A DNA stretch of 64,000 nucleotides from Pseudomonas sp. UMAB-08 (GTDB lineage Bacteria > Pseudomonadota > Gammaproteobacteria > Pseudomonadales > Pseudomonadaceae): contig NZ_LT607420.1 in assembly GCF_900095225.1 (NCBI RefSeq), forward strand, positions 120,354-184,353. The letters run 5' to 3'. The translations under genes and the position numbers were made by a program. The notes under the pieces were generated by a model, which was not told the origin of the DNA, searched no databases, and saw nothing but the letters and a program-made list of their open reading frames with translations. Positions 57,703-64,000 of this stretch are shown here, piece by piece. The first letter of the stretch is position 1. The number at the start of each line of letters is the position of its first letter.

Positions 57703-57724
57703 AAGGTAACAAATAAGTTACCTT
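57703..57724. promoter_or_regulatory. Palindromic operator of the toxin-antitoxin operon
   Basis: A perfect inverted repeat AAGGTAAC-N6-GTTACCTT lies seven bases upstream of the toxin start. It is the obvious binding site for the antitoxin or the toxin-antitoxin complex. Confidence 0.7.
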
Positions 57725-57781
57725 TAAGGCAAATAACGACTGGCTATCCATTCGTCCTGAGCAATGAAGATGAGGATAACG

Positions 57782-58510
57782 CTATAAAAAACCGTGGTTG
57801 CCCAAGGTGATGAGTAGCCGATCTACATCTAAAAACTCCCGATCCACCCCCGGCAACACCGGCCTGCGCAGTATCAGCACCGGCACCCCTCGCTCCCGTG
57901 CCACTTCCAGTTTCGGTTCAGTCGCGCTGCTGCCACTGTTTTTGCTGATCAGGACGTCGATAGACCGACGTTCGAACAAGGTGCGTTCGTCGTCCAGCAC
58001 AAAGGGCCCGCGGGCGCCGATCACTTCGCAGCGTTCGTTGCCTGGGTAGTCGTCCAGGGCACGCAAGGTCCAGAACTGGTGGACGGGGATTTCGTGCAGG
58101 TGCTGCAAGGGTTCGCGACCGAGGGTGAACAGTGGCCGCTTGAAGGGCTCGAGGGCGGTGATCAGCTCGGCCCAGTCGCCGACTTCGCGCCAGTCATCGT
58201 CAGGTTGTGCCGCCCAGGCCGGGCGTCGCAGGGCCCAACAGGGGATGTCGCTGAGGTGTGCGGCGGTCACGGCATTTTGGCTGATCTGTGCCGCGTAGGG
58301 ATGCGTCGCGTCCAGCAGCAAATCGATGCGTTCATCACGAATGAACTGTGCCAGACCCTCAGCCCCGCCATAGCCGCCGACCCGCACCTGGCACGCCAGA
58401 TCCGTCGGTACCCGGCCCACGCCTGCCAGGCTGTAGACATGCTGCGGCCCTAGTCGGCGCGCAATCGCCAGGGCCTCGGTGACGCCGCCGAGCAATAGCA
58501 GACGCTTCAT
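57782..58510 (-). CDS. cobK: Precorrin-6A reductase CobK/CbiJ
   Basis: NAD(P)H-dependent reductase of the corrin ring, 242 residues. [20 protein letters not shown] at the start and [20 protein letters not shown] in the middle are hallmarks. The start at 58510 forms an ATGA overlap with the cbiD stop; a longer open frame upstream runs antisense through other reading frames of cbiD and is not used. It is the last gene of the cobL-cbiD-cobK unit. Confidence 0.93.
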   Translation of the reverse strand: MKRLLLLGGVTEALAIARRLGPQHVYSLAGVGRVPTDLACQVRVGGYGGAEGLAQFIRDERIDLLLDATHPYAAQISQNAVTAAHLSDIPCWALRRPAWAAQPDDDWREVGDWAELITALEPFKRPLFTLGREPLQHLHEIPVHQFWTLRALDDYPGNERCEVIGARGPFVLDDERTLFERRSIDVLISKNSGSSATEPKLEVARERGVPVLILRRPVLPGVDREFLDVDRLLITLGNHGFL

Positions 58511-59604
58511 TCGTTGACTCCCGCCTGACCGACGATCCCGCCTTGGCGGTCGATGGCAAACACTTCCACGTGAACCTGCGTCGGCACCACACTGAGGGCA
58601 AACGCCCGTGCATGACGGCACACCTCGTCGCCCAGGGCGATACCGGCCGCACTGGCCATCGCCAACGCTTGCTGGCTGGTGTTGGCCTCGCGGATGGCGT
58701 GTTGCAATGTTGCATCGGCGCCGAGGGTCGCGGCCCACTCGGCCAATTGAGGCAGGTCGATACTGGAGTGACGGCTGTGCAGGTCCATATGCCCGGCCGC
58801 CAGTTTGCTGATCTTGCCGAAGCCGCCGCAAATGCTCAGTTTATCCACAGGCACTTTGCGCAGATGCTTGAGCACCGCGCCGACAAAGTCGCCCATCTCG
58901 ATCAAGGCGATTTCCGGCAGGTCGTAGACCCGGCGCATGGTGTCTTCGCTGGCGTTGCCGGTGCAGGCGGCGATGTGCAGATAACCATTGGTTTTGGCGA
59001 CGTCGATGCCTTGATGGATCGATGCGATATACGCCGCGCAGGAAAACGGTCGAACGATGCCACTGGTGCCGAGGATCGACAGGCCACCGAGAATGCCGAG
59101 CCGAGGGTTCATGGTTTTCAGCGCCAGTGCTTCGCCGCCTTCGACACACAGGGTGACTTCGAAACCACCGGCGTATCCGGCCTGATCTGCCAGCCGCAGC
59201 AAATGTTCGCTGATCATCTTGCGCGGCACCGGATTGATCGCGGGCTCGCCCACATTCAACACCAGACCAGGACGGGTAACGGTGCCGACCCCGGGGCCCG
59301 CAACGAATTGCACGCCGGTTTCCGGTGTGAGTCGCACCCGTGAAAATACCAACGCACCATGGGTCACATCCGGGTCGTCGCCAGCATCCTTGATCGTGCC
59401 CGCTTCAGCGCCATCGGCAAATGGTCGGCAGAACTCCAGGCGCATGTGCACCTGTTTGCCTTTGGGCAAGACGATTTCCACCGCGTCACTTGCCTCGCCG
59501 ACGAGCAGCAAGCGGGCCGCCGCCAGGCAGGTGGCTGTCGCGCAACTGCCGGTGGTGTAGCCGCTGCGCAAGGGGGCGGGTTGTTCGGCGGTTTCGGCGC
59601 GCAT
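58507..59604 (-). CDS. cbiD: Cobalt-precorrin-5B C1-methyltransferase CbiD
   Basis: A 365-residue CbiD protein, methylating C1 of the corrin precursor. [22 protein letters not shown] (cited as [16 protein letters not shown]) is the CbiD signature, and [21 protein letters not shown] is conserved. CbiD replaces CobF in pseudomonads, which otherwise use the aerobic route. It shares one base with the cobL stop (TGATG). Confidence 0.95.
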   Translation of the reverse strand: MRAETAEQPAPLRSGYTTGSCATATCLAAARLLLVGEASDAVEIVLPKGKQVHMRLEFCRPFADGAEAGTIKDAGDDPDVTHGALVFSRVRLTPETGVQFVAGPGVGTVTRPGLVLNVGEPAINPVPRKMISEHLLRLADQAGYAGGFEVTLCVEGGEALALKTMNPRLGILGGLSILGTSGIVRPFSCAAYIASIHQGIDVAKTNGYLHIAACTGNASEDTMRRVYDLPEIALIEMGDFVGAVLKHLRKVPVDKLSICGGFGKISKLAAGHMDLHSRHSSIDLPQLAEWAATLGADATLQHAIREANTSQQALAMASAAGIALGDEVCRHARAFALSVVPTQVHVEVFAIDRQGGIVGQAGVNE

Positions 59605-60806
59605 CAGGGTTTGATCGCTTCAAGCAGGGTGATGGGCAGCGCCTGGCGCCAGGTATCGAATTCGCCCAGTGGCTTGGCGTGGGCGATATGGATGCGGGTC
59701 AGTTCGCCGCCATGCTGTTCACGCCAGGTGATCAGCGCGGTCTCGCTTTGCAGGGTGACGGCGTTGGCGACCAGTCGTCCGCCAGAGCGCAGCTGTTGCC
59801 AGCAGGTGTCGAGGACGCCGGGACGTGTGACGCCGCCGCCGATGAAAATCGCATCGGGCGCTTCCATACCTTGCAGCGCCTGAGGTGCTCGGCCACGAAT
59901 CAATTGCAGGCCCGGCACGCCCAACGCGTCGCGGTTGTGCTCGATCAGTAACTGGCGACCCTCGTCGGCTTCGACCGCCAGCGCACGGCAGCTTGGGTGC
60001 GCGCGCATCCATTCGATGCCGATGGAGCCGCAACCCGCGCCCACGTCCCACAACAGTTCACCGGGTGCCGGGGCCAGGCGGGCGAGGGTGATGGCGCGCA
60101 CATCGCGTTTGGTCAGTTGACCGTCATGTTCAAAGGCGCTGTCCGCCAGCCCGGCCAGCAAGGACAGGCGTGGCGCATTGGGTTCAGCACGGCATTCGAT
60201 GGCGACCAGATTCAGCGCCGCAATCGGCAAGTCGGTCCACTCACTGGCAATGCCTTCGACCCGGCGTTCAGCGTCTCCGCCCAAATGCTCCAGCACCGTC
60301 ATCCGGCTCGGGCCGAAGCCACGTGCACGCAACAGTTCGGCGATGGCGGCGGGGCTGCTGCCGTCGTTGCTCAACACCAACAGGCGCAAACCGTTATGCA
60401 ACTGCGCGTTCAACGCCGCCAGCGGTCGTGCAACCACTGACAAGGTGACCACGTCCTGCAATGGCCAACCCAAGCGCGCAGCGGCCAATGAATAAGAGGA
60501 GGGCGCAGGTAGCACCAGCATTTCATCGACACTGACCTGTCGCGCCAGGCTGGCGCCCACGCCAAACAACATGGGGTCGCCACTGGCCAGCACGCAAATT
60601 GGCGTGCCACGCTGCTCAAGCACCGGATTCAGGGAAAACGGGCTGGGCCAGGGGCTTCGCTCGGCGCGAATGCAGGCGGGCAGCAGATCAAGCTGGCGCT
60701 GCCCACCAAACACCTGCCCGGCTTGCAGCAATGCACGGCGAGCTGTCTTGCCCAAGCCTTTGAAGCCGTCCTCACCGATTCCCACGACTGTCAGCCACGG
60801 CGCCAT
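59604..60806 (-). CDS. cobL: Precorrin-6Y C5,15-methyltransferase/decarboxylase CobL (CbiE-CbiT fusion)
   Basis: A two-domain enzyme of 400 residues. The N-terminal CbiE-like tetrapyrrole methylase begins [15 protein letters not shown] and includes [13 protein letters not shown]. The C-terminal CbiT-like domain has the SAM motif [18 protein letters not shown] and DAIFIGGG. It methylates C5 and C15 and removes the acetate carboxylate at C12. The ATG at 60806 (MAPWLTVVG) is preferred to one two codons earlier. It is divergent from cobG. Confidence 0.95.
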   Translation of the reverse strand: MAPWLTVVGIGEDGFKGLGKTARRALLQAGQVFGGQRQLDLLPACIRAERSPWPSPFSLNPVLEQRGTPICVLASGDPMLFGVGASLARQVSVDEMLVLPAPSSYSLAAARLGWPLQDVVTLSVVARPLAALNAQLHNGLRLLVLSNDGSSPAAIAELLRARGFGPSRMTVLEHLGGDAERRVEGIASEWTDLPIAALNLVAIECRAEPNAPRLSLLAGLADSAFEHDGQLTKRDVRAITLARLAPAPGELLWDVGAGCGSIGIEWMRAHPSCRALAVEADEGRQLLIEHNRDALGVPGLQLIRGRAPQALQGMEAPDAIFIGGGVTRPGVLDTCWQQLRSGGRLVANAVTLQSETALITWREQHGGELTRIHIAHAKPLGEFDTWRQALPITLLEAIKP

Positions 60807-60854
60807 GTACATTCCTCAGCCAACTAATGAGTACTTCCGACAGACCGGCTTTTC

Positions 60855-60877
60855 ATGCCTGCGGACAAAGCAGGCAT
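60855..60877. promoter_or_regulatory. Inverted repeat in the cobL-cobG divergent promoter region
   Basis: A perfect dyad ATGCCTGC-N7-GCAGGCAT lies midway between the two divergent cobalamin genes. It may be an operator or an mRNA hairpin. The 130 bp region is too short for a typical cobalamin riboswitch, and no B12-box was recognised. Confidence 0.4.
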
Positions 60878-60942
60878 AATACCGCGCCCAATGGGCTATA
60901 GCGCCTTTTCAAATTCTGCCGGGTGACCCATTGAACGAGCCA

Positions 60943-62337
60943 ATGCCTGCTCGCACGTCCTCAATCTCTTTACGCCCCTCGGCTTGTCCGGGGCTGCTGC
61001 GCATCGTCCCGGCACTGGACGGCGGTATTTGCCGGATCAAGCTGGCGGGCGGGTCGATCACTGCAGCCCAGGCGTGCGTGGTGGCCGATGCGGCGCAACG
61101 TTATGCCGGGGGTGTGATCGAGGCGACCAACCGCGCGAACCTGCAGATTCGCGGGGTCGGTGCCGATCAGGACGGCTTGATCGCCATTCTATTGGACGCC
61201 GGTCTGGGGCCGAGTAACCCTGCAAGCGATGATGTGCGCAACCTGATGCTCAGCCCGACGGCCGGCATCGACCCGCAGCAGTTGTTCGACAGCCGGCCGT
61301 TGGCCGCGCAGATTCTCGGCACCCTGGAGAGCGAGCCTCGTTTCCATGACCTGTCGCCCAAATTTGCCCTGTTGCTGGATGGCGGCGAAGCGCTGGCGAT
61401 GCTCGAACACCCCCATGACCTGTGGTTGTCTGCACGGATGATCGACGGCGACGTCCTGATGGCGTTCGGCCTGGCCGGTTGCCCTGCCGAGGATGCGCCG
61501 CTGGCGGCTGTTCCGCTGAGTCATGCTCATGAGCTGGTGGTGGCGGTGCTGGACGCGTTCCTTGAACTGGCACGACCCGAGCAGGTGCGGATGCGCCATG
61601 TACTGGCCGAAATGTCGACCGAGGCGTTTCTTCTGGTGGTGGCCAAACGCATGACTGTTGAATTCTGTAGGCGCCAACGTGTTGGCGAATGGCTTGACAC
61701 GGTTTGCCTGACACACCGCCTCGCGAGCAAGCTCGCTCCTACAGGGGGCCAATTGCCGTCCCCTGTGAATCGGCATCTTGGCATTTATCCTCAGGACGTG
61801 GCCGGTTTGGTGTCTGTCGGTGGCGCAGCGCCGCTGGGGCGACTTGACGCGTCGATGTTGCGCGCGGTCGCGAAATTGGCCGCCGAATGGGGCGACGGAA
61901 CGTTGCGCCTGACACCTTGGCAGAGCCTGTTACTGCCGAACATTCACCGTGACCACGCGGCGAACGTGCTGACGGGCCTGCAGGCCGCCGGGTTGATCTG
62001 CTCGCCCGAACAACCGTTGGCCCACTTGATCGCCTGCACCGGCTCGGCTGGCTGTGGCAAAGGGTTGGCCGACACCAAGGCGGATGCCCTGCTGCTGGCC
62101 GCCCGACTCGAACACCTCGACCTGAAACTGGCGGTGCACCTGACGGGCTGTTCGCGTTCATGCGCGGCGGCCCATGTCGCCCCGGTGACCTTGCTGGCGG
62201 TGTCCGCCGGCCATTACGACCTCTATTTTCGCGACGCGCAGCAACCGGGTTTCGGTAGCTTGCGCGCGCGTGACCTTACTATTGAAGCAGTCGGCACGCT
62301 GTTAGCCGCCGACTCACGGAGCAGCACCGATGATTGA
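60943..62337 (+). CDS. cobG: Precorrin-3B synthase CobG, with an in-frame internal REP insertion
   Basis: An iron-sulfur monooxygenase of the aerobic cobalamin route that makes precorrin-3B. The sulfite-reductase-like fold is recognisable from GLLRIVPALDGGICRIKL and HLGIYPQDV; the C-terminal cysteines CTGSAGC...CSRSC would bind the 4Fe-4S cluster. Residues about 242-267 are encoded by an inverted REP pair inserted in frame (see 61666-61743), giving a Cys-Arg-rich patch alien to the family. The start is either ATG at 60943 (used) or TTG at 60931. The protein may be active or damaged. Confidence 0.88.
   Translation: MPARTSSISLRPSACPGLLRIVPALDGGICRIKLAGGSITAAQACVVADAAQRYAGGVIEATNRANLQIRGVGADQDGLIAILLDAGLGPSNPASDDVRNLMLSPTAGIDPQQLFDSRPLAAQILGTLESEPRFHDLSPKFALLLDGGEALAMLEHPHDLWLSARMIDGDVLMAFGLAGCPAEDAPLAAVPLSHAHELVVAVLDAFLELARPEQVRMRHVLAEMSTEAFLLVVAKRMTVEFCRRQRVGEWLDTVCLTHRLASKLAPTGGQLPSPVNRHLGIYPQDVAGLVSVGGAAPLGRLDASMLRAVAKLAAEWGDGTLRLTPWQSLLLPNIHRDHAANVLTGLQAAGLICSPEQPLAHLIACTGSAGCGKGLADTKADALLLAARLEHLDLKLAVHLTGCSRSCAAAHVAPVTLLAVSAGHYDLYFRDAQQPGFGSLRARDLTIEAVGTLLAADSRSSTDD
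61666..61743. repeat. REP inverted pair inserted inside cobG
   Basis: TGTAGGCGCCAACGTGTTGGCGAA and TCGCGAGCAAGCTCGCTCCTACA are two inverted REP cores (cores GGCGCCAACGTGTTGGCG and GCGAGCAAGCTCGC). The 78 bases from TGTAGG to CCTACA equal exactly 26 codons and keep the cobG frame open. The repeats match those found between genes elsewhere in this window. Confidence 0.88.
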
Positions 62338-62956
62338 TTACATCCGCGACGGTCAGGAGATCTATCGCAACTCCTTCTCGATCATTCGCGCCGAGGCCCG
62401 GCTTGATCAGATCCCTGCCGACCTGGAAAAGCTCGCGGTGCGGGTGATCCATGCGTGTGGGATGGTTGAGGTCATTGAAGACCTGCGCTTCTCCCCCGGT
62501 GCTGGCACGGCCGGGCGCATTGCGCTGGCCGCCGGTGCGCCGATCCTGTGCGATGCGCGCATGGTGTCCGAAGGGGTCACCCGCACACGCTTGCCCGCCA
62601 ACAACCCGGTGATTTGCACCCTTAAAGACGAAGGCGTGCCGGAGCTGGCCCGCGAGCTGGGCAATACTCGCTCTGCCGCCGCGCTGGAACTGTGGCGCCC
62701 GTACCTGGAAGGCAGCGTCGTGGTGATTGGCAATGCGCCAACCGCGTTGTTCTACCTATTGGAAATGCTCGATGCCGGTGCACCTAAACCGGCCTTGATC
62801 CTCGGCTTCCCGGTCGGCTTTGTCGGCGCGGCAGAGTCCAAGACAATGCTCGCGGCGAACAGCCGTGGTGTGCCGTTTGTGATCATGCAGGGCCGTCGTG
62901 GCGGCAGCGCCATGGCCGCGGCTGCGGTCAACGCCCTGGCAACGGAGATCGAATGA
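62330..62956 (+). CDS. cobH: Precorrin-8X methylmutase CobH/CbiC
   Basis: A 208-residue methylmutase that moves a methyl group from C11 to C12, making hydrogenobyrinate. The catalytic His is in [11 protein letters not shown] near residue 43; the C-terminal [24 protein letters not shown] block (cited as [19 protein letters not shown]) is conserved. It overlaps cobG by eight bases and cobI by four. Confidence 0.96.
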   Translation: MIDYIRDGQEIYRNSFSIIRAEARLDQIPADLEKLAVRVIHACGMVEVIEDLRFSPGAGTAGRIALAAGAPILCDARMVSEGVTRTRLPANNPVICTLKDEGVPELARELGNTRSAAALELWRPYLEGSVVVIGNAPTALFYLLEMLDAGAPKPALILGFPVGFVGAAESKTMLAANSRGVPFVIMQGRRGGSAMAAAAVNALATEIE

Positions 62957-63687
62957 TGCAGCAACCCGGTCGTTTGATTGGCCTGGGCGTCGGCCCCGGC
63001 GATCCTGAGCTGATTACCGTCAAAGCCCTGCGCCTGTTGCGCGAGTCGCCGGTGGTTGCGTACTTCGTCGCCAAGGGCAAGAAAGGCAACGCGTTCGGCA
63101 TCATTGAAGCCCACCTGCAAGACGCGCAGACCCTGTTGCCGCTGGTGTACCCGGTGACCACCGAAGCCTTGCCTGCGCCGTTGTCCTACGAGCAAGTGAT
63201 CAGCGACTTCTACGATGACGCCAGTATGGCCTTGGCCGCGCACCTGGACGCGGGGCGCGATGTCGCGGTGATCTGTGAAGGCGATCCGTTCTTCTACGGC
63301 TCGTATATGTACCTGCACGACCGCCTCGCCGAGCGCTATGAAGCCGAAGTGGTGCCGGGCGTCTGCTCGATGCTCGGCGGCGCTTCGGTCCTGGGCGCGC
63401 CGCTGGTGTACCGCAATCAAAGCCTGTCGGTGCTCTCCGGTGTCCTGCCCCACGACGAGCTCAAGCGTCGTCTGGCCGATGCCGATGCGGCGGTGATCAT
63501 GAAGCTGGGACGCAACTTCCCCAAAGTCCGGCAAGTGCTGGAAGAACTCGGCATGGCGGATCGCGCGTTGTATGTCGAGCGCGCAACCATGTCCAATCAG
63601 AAGATCGTGGCGCTGGATCAGGTCGAGCCAATGTCTTCACCGTATTTCTCCCTGATCATCGTTCCGGGCGAAAGGTGGCAAGGCTGA
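62953..63687 (+). CDS. cobI: Precorrin-2 C20-methyltransferase CobI
   Basis: A 244-residue SAM-dependent tetrapyrrole methylase. [22 protein letters not shown] (cited as [17 protein letters not shown]) and [18 protein letters not shown] (cited as [14 protein letters not shown]) are typical of CobI/CbiL. It follows cobH with an ATGATG overlap and precedes cobJ with a TGATG overlap. Confidence 0.96.
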   Translation: MMQQPGRLIGLGVGPGDPELITVKALRLLRESPVVAYFVAKGKKGNAFGIIEAHLQDAQTLLPLVYPVTTEALPAPLSYEQVISDFYDDASMALAAHLDAGRDVAVICEGDPFFYGSYMYLHDRLAERYEAEVVPGVCSMLGGASVLGAPLVYRNQSLSVLSGVLPHDELKRRLADADAAVIMKLGRNFPKVRQVLEELGMADRALYVERATMSNQKIVALDQVEPMSSPYFSLIIVPGERWQG

Positions 63688-64000
63688 TGATGGTTAAAAC
63701 ACCCGCCATCGTCATTCTGGGCAACGGCAGCCTGGCGACGGCACGCCGCATTCAACAGCTTTATCCGGATGCTTTGATCCATGGGCTGGCGGCACGGGTT
63801 GAAGGTGCCGACCTGACGTACACCGAGTTTGGCGCCACGTTGCGTCAGCTCTATCAGCAGGACACGCCGATCATTGCCTTGTGTGCTGCCGGCATCGTGA
63901 TCCGGACGCTGGCGCCCCTGCTCCTGGAAAAAGGCGTTGAGCCGCCCGTGCTGGCCGTGGCCGAAGACGGCAGTGCGGTCGTGCCGTTGTTGGGCGGGCT
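63687..64000 (+). CDS. cobJ: CbiG-CobJ-type fusion, precorrin-3B C17-methyltransferase (partial)
   Basis: Only the first 104 codons are in the window. They resemble the N-terminal domain of CbiG rather than CobJ: IVILGNGSLATARRIQQLYP at the start and ALCAAGIVIRTLAPLLLEKG with VLAVAEDGSAVVPLLGG further on. In pseudomonads CbiG is fused to the front of CobJ, so the rest of the gene should encode the methyltransferase. The ATG at 63687 overlaps the cobI stop (TGATG). Confidence 0.85.
   Translation, partial: MMVKTPAIVILGNGSLATARRIQQLYPDALIHGLAARVEGADLTYTEFGATLRQLYQQDTPIIALCAAGIVIRTLAPLLLEKGVEPPVLAVAEDGSAVVPLLGG

Noticed and set aside
60807..60942. A cobalamin riboswitch between cobL and cobG
   Set aside because: The gap is about 130 bp, shorter than a typical riboswitch, and no conserved B12-box was recognised; only a simple dyad is present.

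Overview
The window looks like a chromosomal segment of a Pseudomonas of the fluorescens group. The evidence is gene content and order (split urease and urea-transport loci, nadE-pncB, a liv-type operon, CobG/CbiD-type cobalamin genes), high-GC coding with little space between genes, ATGA/TGATG operon overlaps, and at least eight inverted repeat pairs with the core GTAGGAGCGAGCTTGCTCGCGA or variants. No tRNA, rRNA, CRISPR array or intact insertion sequence was seen.

Layout. 1-6412 (minus): four-subunit ATP-dependent carboxylase operon of the acetone/acetophenone carboxylase family (two HyuA-type subunits, one small zinc subunit, one HyuB-type subunit cut by the window edge), with a sigma54 promoter, an IHF-like site and a divergent sigma54 activator (6929-8911). 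8984-16385: DUF1338 (HglS-related) gene, nadE, pncB, a LysR regulator and the amaB/amaA lysine (pipecolate) catabolism genes. 16674-21926: branched-chain amino acid ABC transporter with a consensus sigma54 promoter and a strong terminator. 21927-22617: non-coding, with a cluster of DnaA-box-like sequences. 22618-27376: SDR dehydrogenase, AGE-family epimerase, ureG-ureF-ureE and a FabR-like TetR regulator. 27688-35518: AsmA protein, possible IS66 remnant, methyl-accepting chemotaxis protein, ferritin-like protein, lipase, EamA transporter, AraC regulator. 35590-41268: PsiF protein, AI-2E-family permease, YegD-type Hsp70, cbpA-cbpM, orphan histidine kinase. 41398-51497 (minus): urtABCDE, ureD, ureA, two acetyltransferases, ureB, ureC, with a sigma54 promoter before urtA. 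51835-56911 (minus): copper-uptake cluster (two DUF2946 proteins, PCuAC chaperone, OprC receptor, PepSY protein interrupted by an in-frame amber codon). 57031-57724: toxin-antitoxin pair with a palindromic operator. 57782-64000: divergent cobalamin clusters cobL-cbiD-cobK and cobG-cobH-cobI-cobJ(CbiG fusion).

How they fit together. Much of the window is nitrogen and carbon scavenging: urea import and hydrolysis, branched-chain amino acid import and lysine breakdown. Three candidate sigma54 promoters (carboxylase, liv operon, urt) suggest control by nitrogen status or by specific activators. The most notable anomalies are an inverted REP pair inserted in frame inside cobG, the amber codon in the PepSY gene, the DnaA-box cluster, and a carboxylase operon whose subunit set resembles acetophenone carboxylase more than acetone carboxylase. 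All functional calls come from reading sequence motifs; no database search was run.
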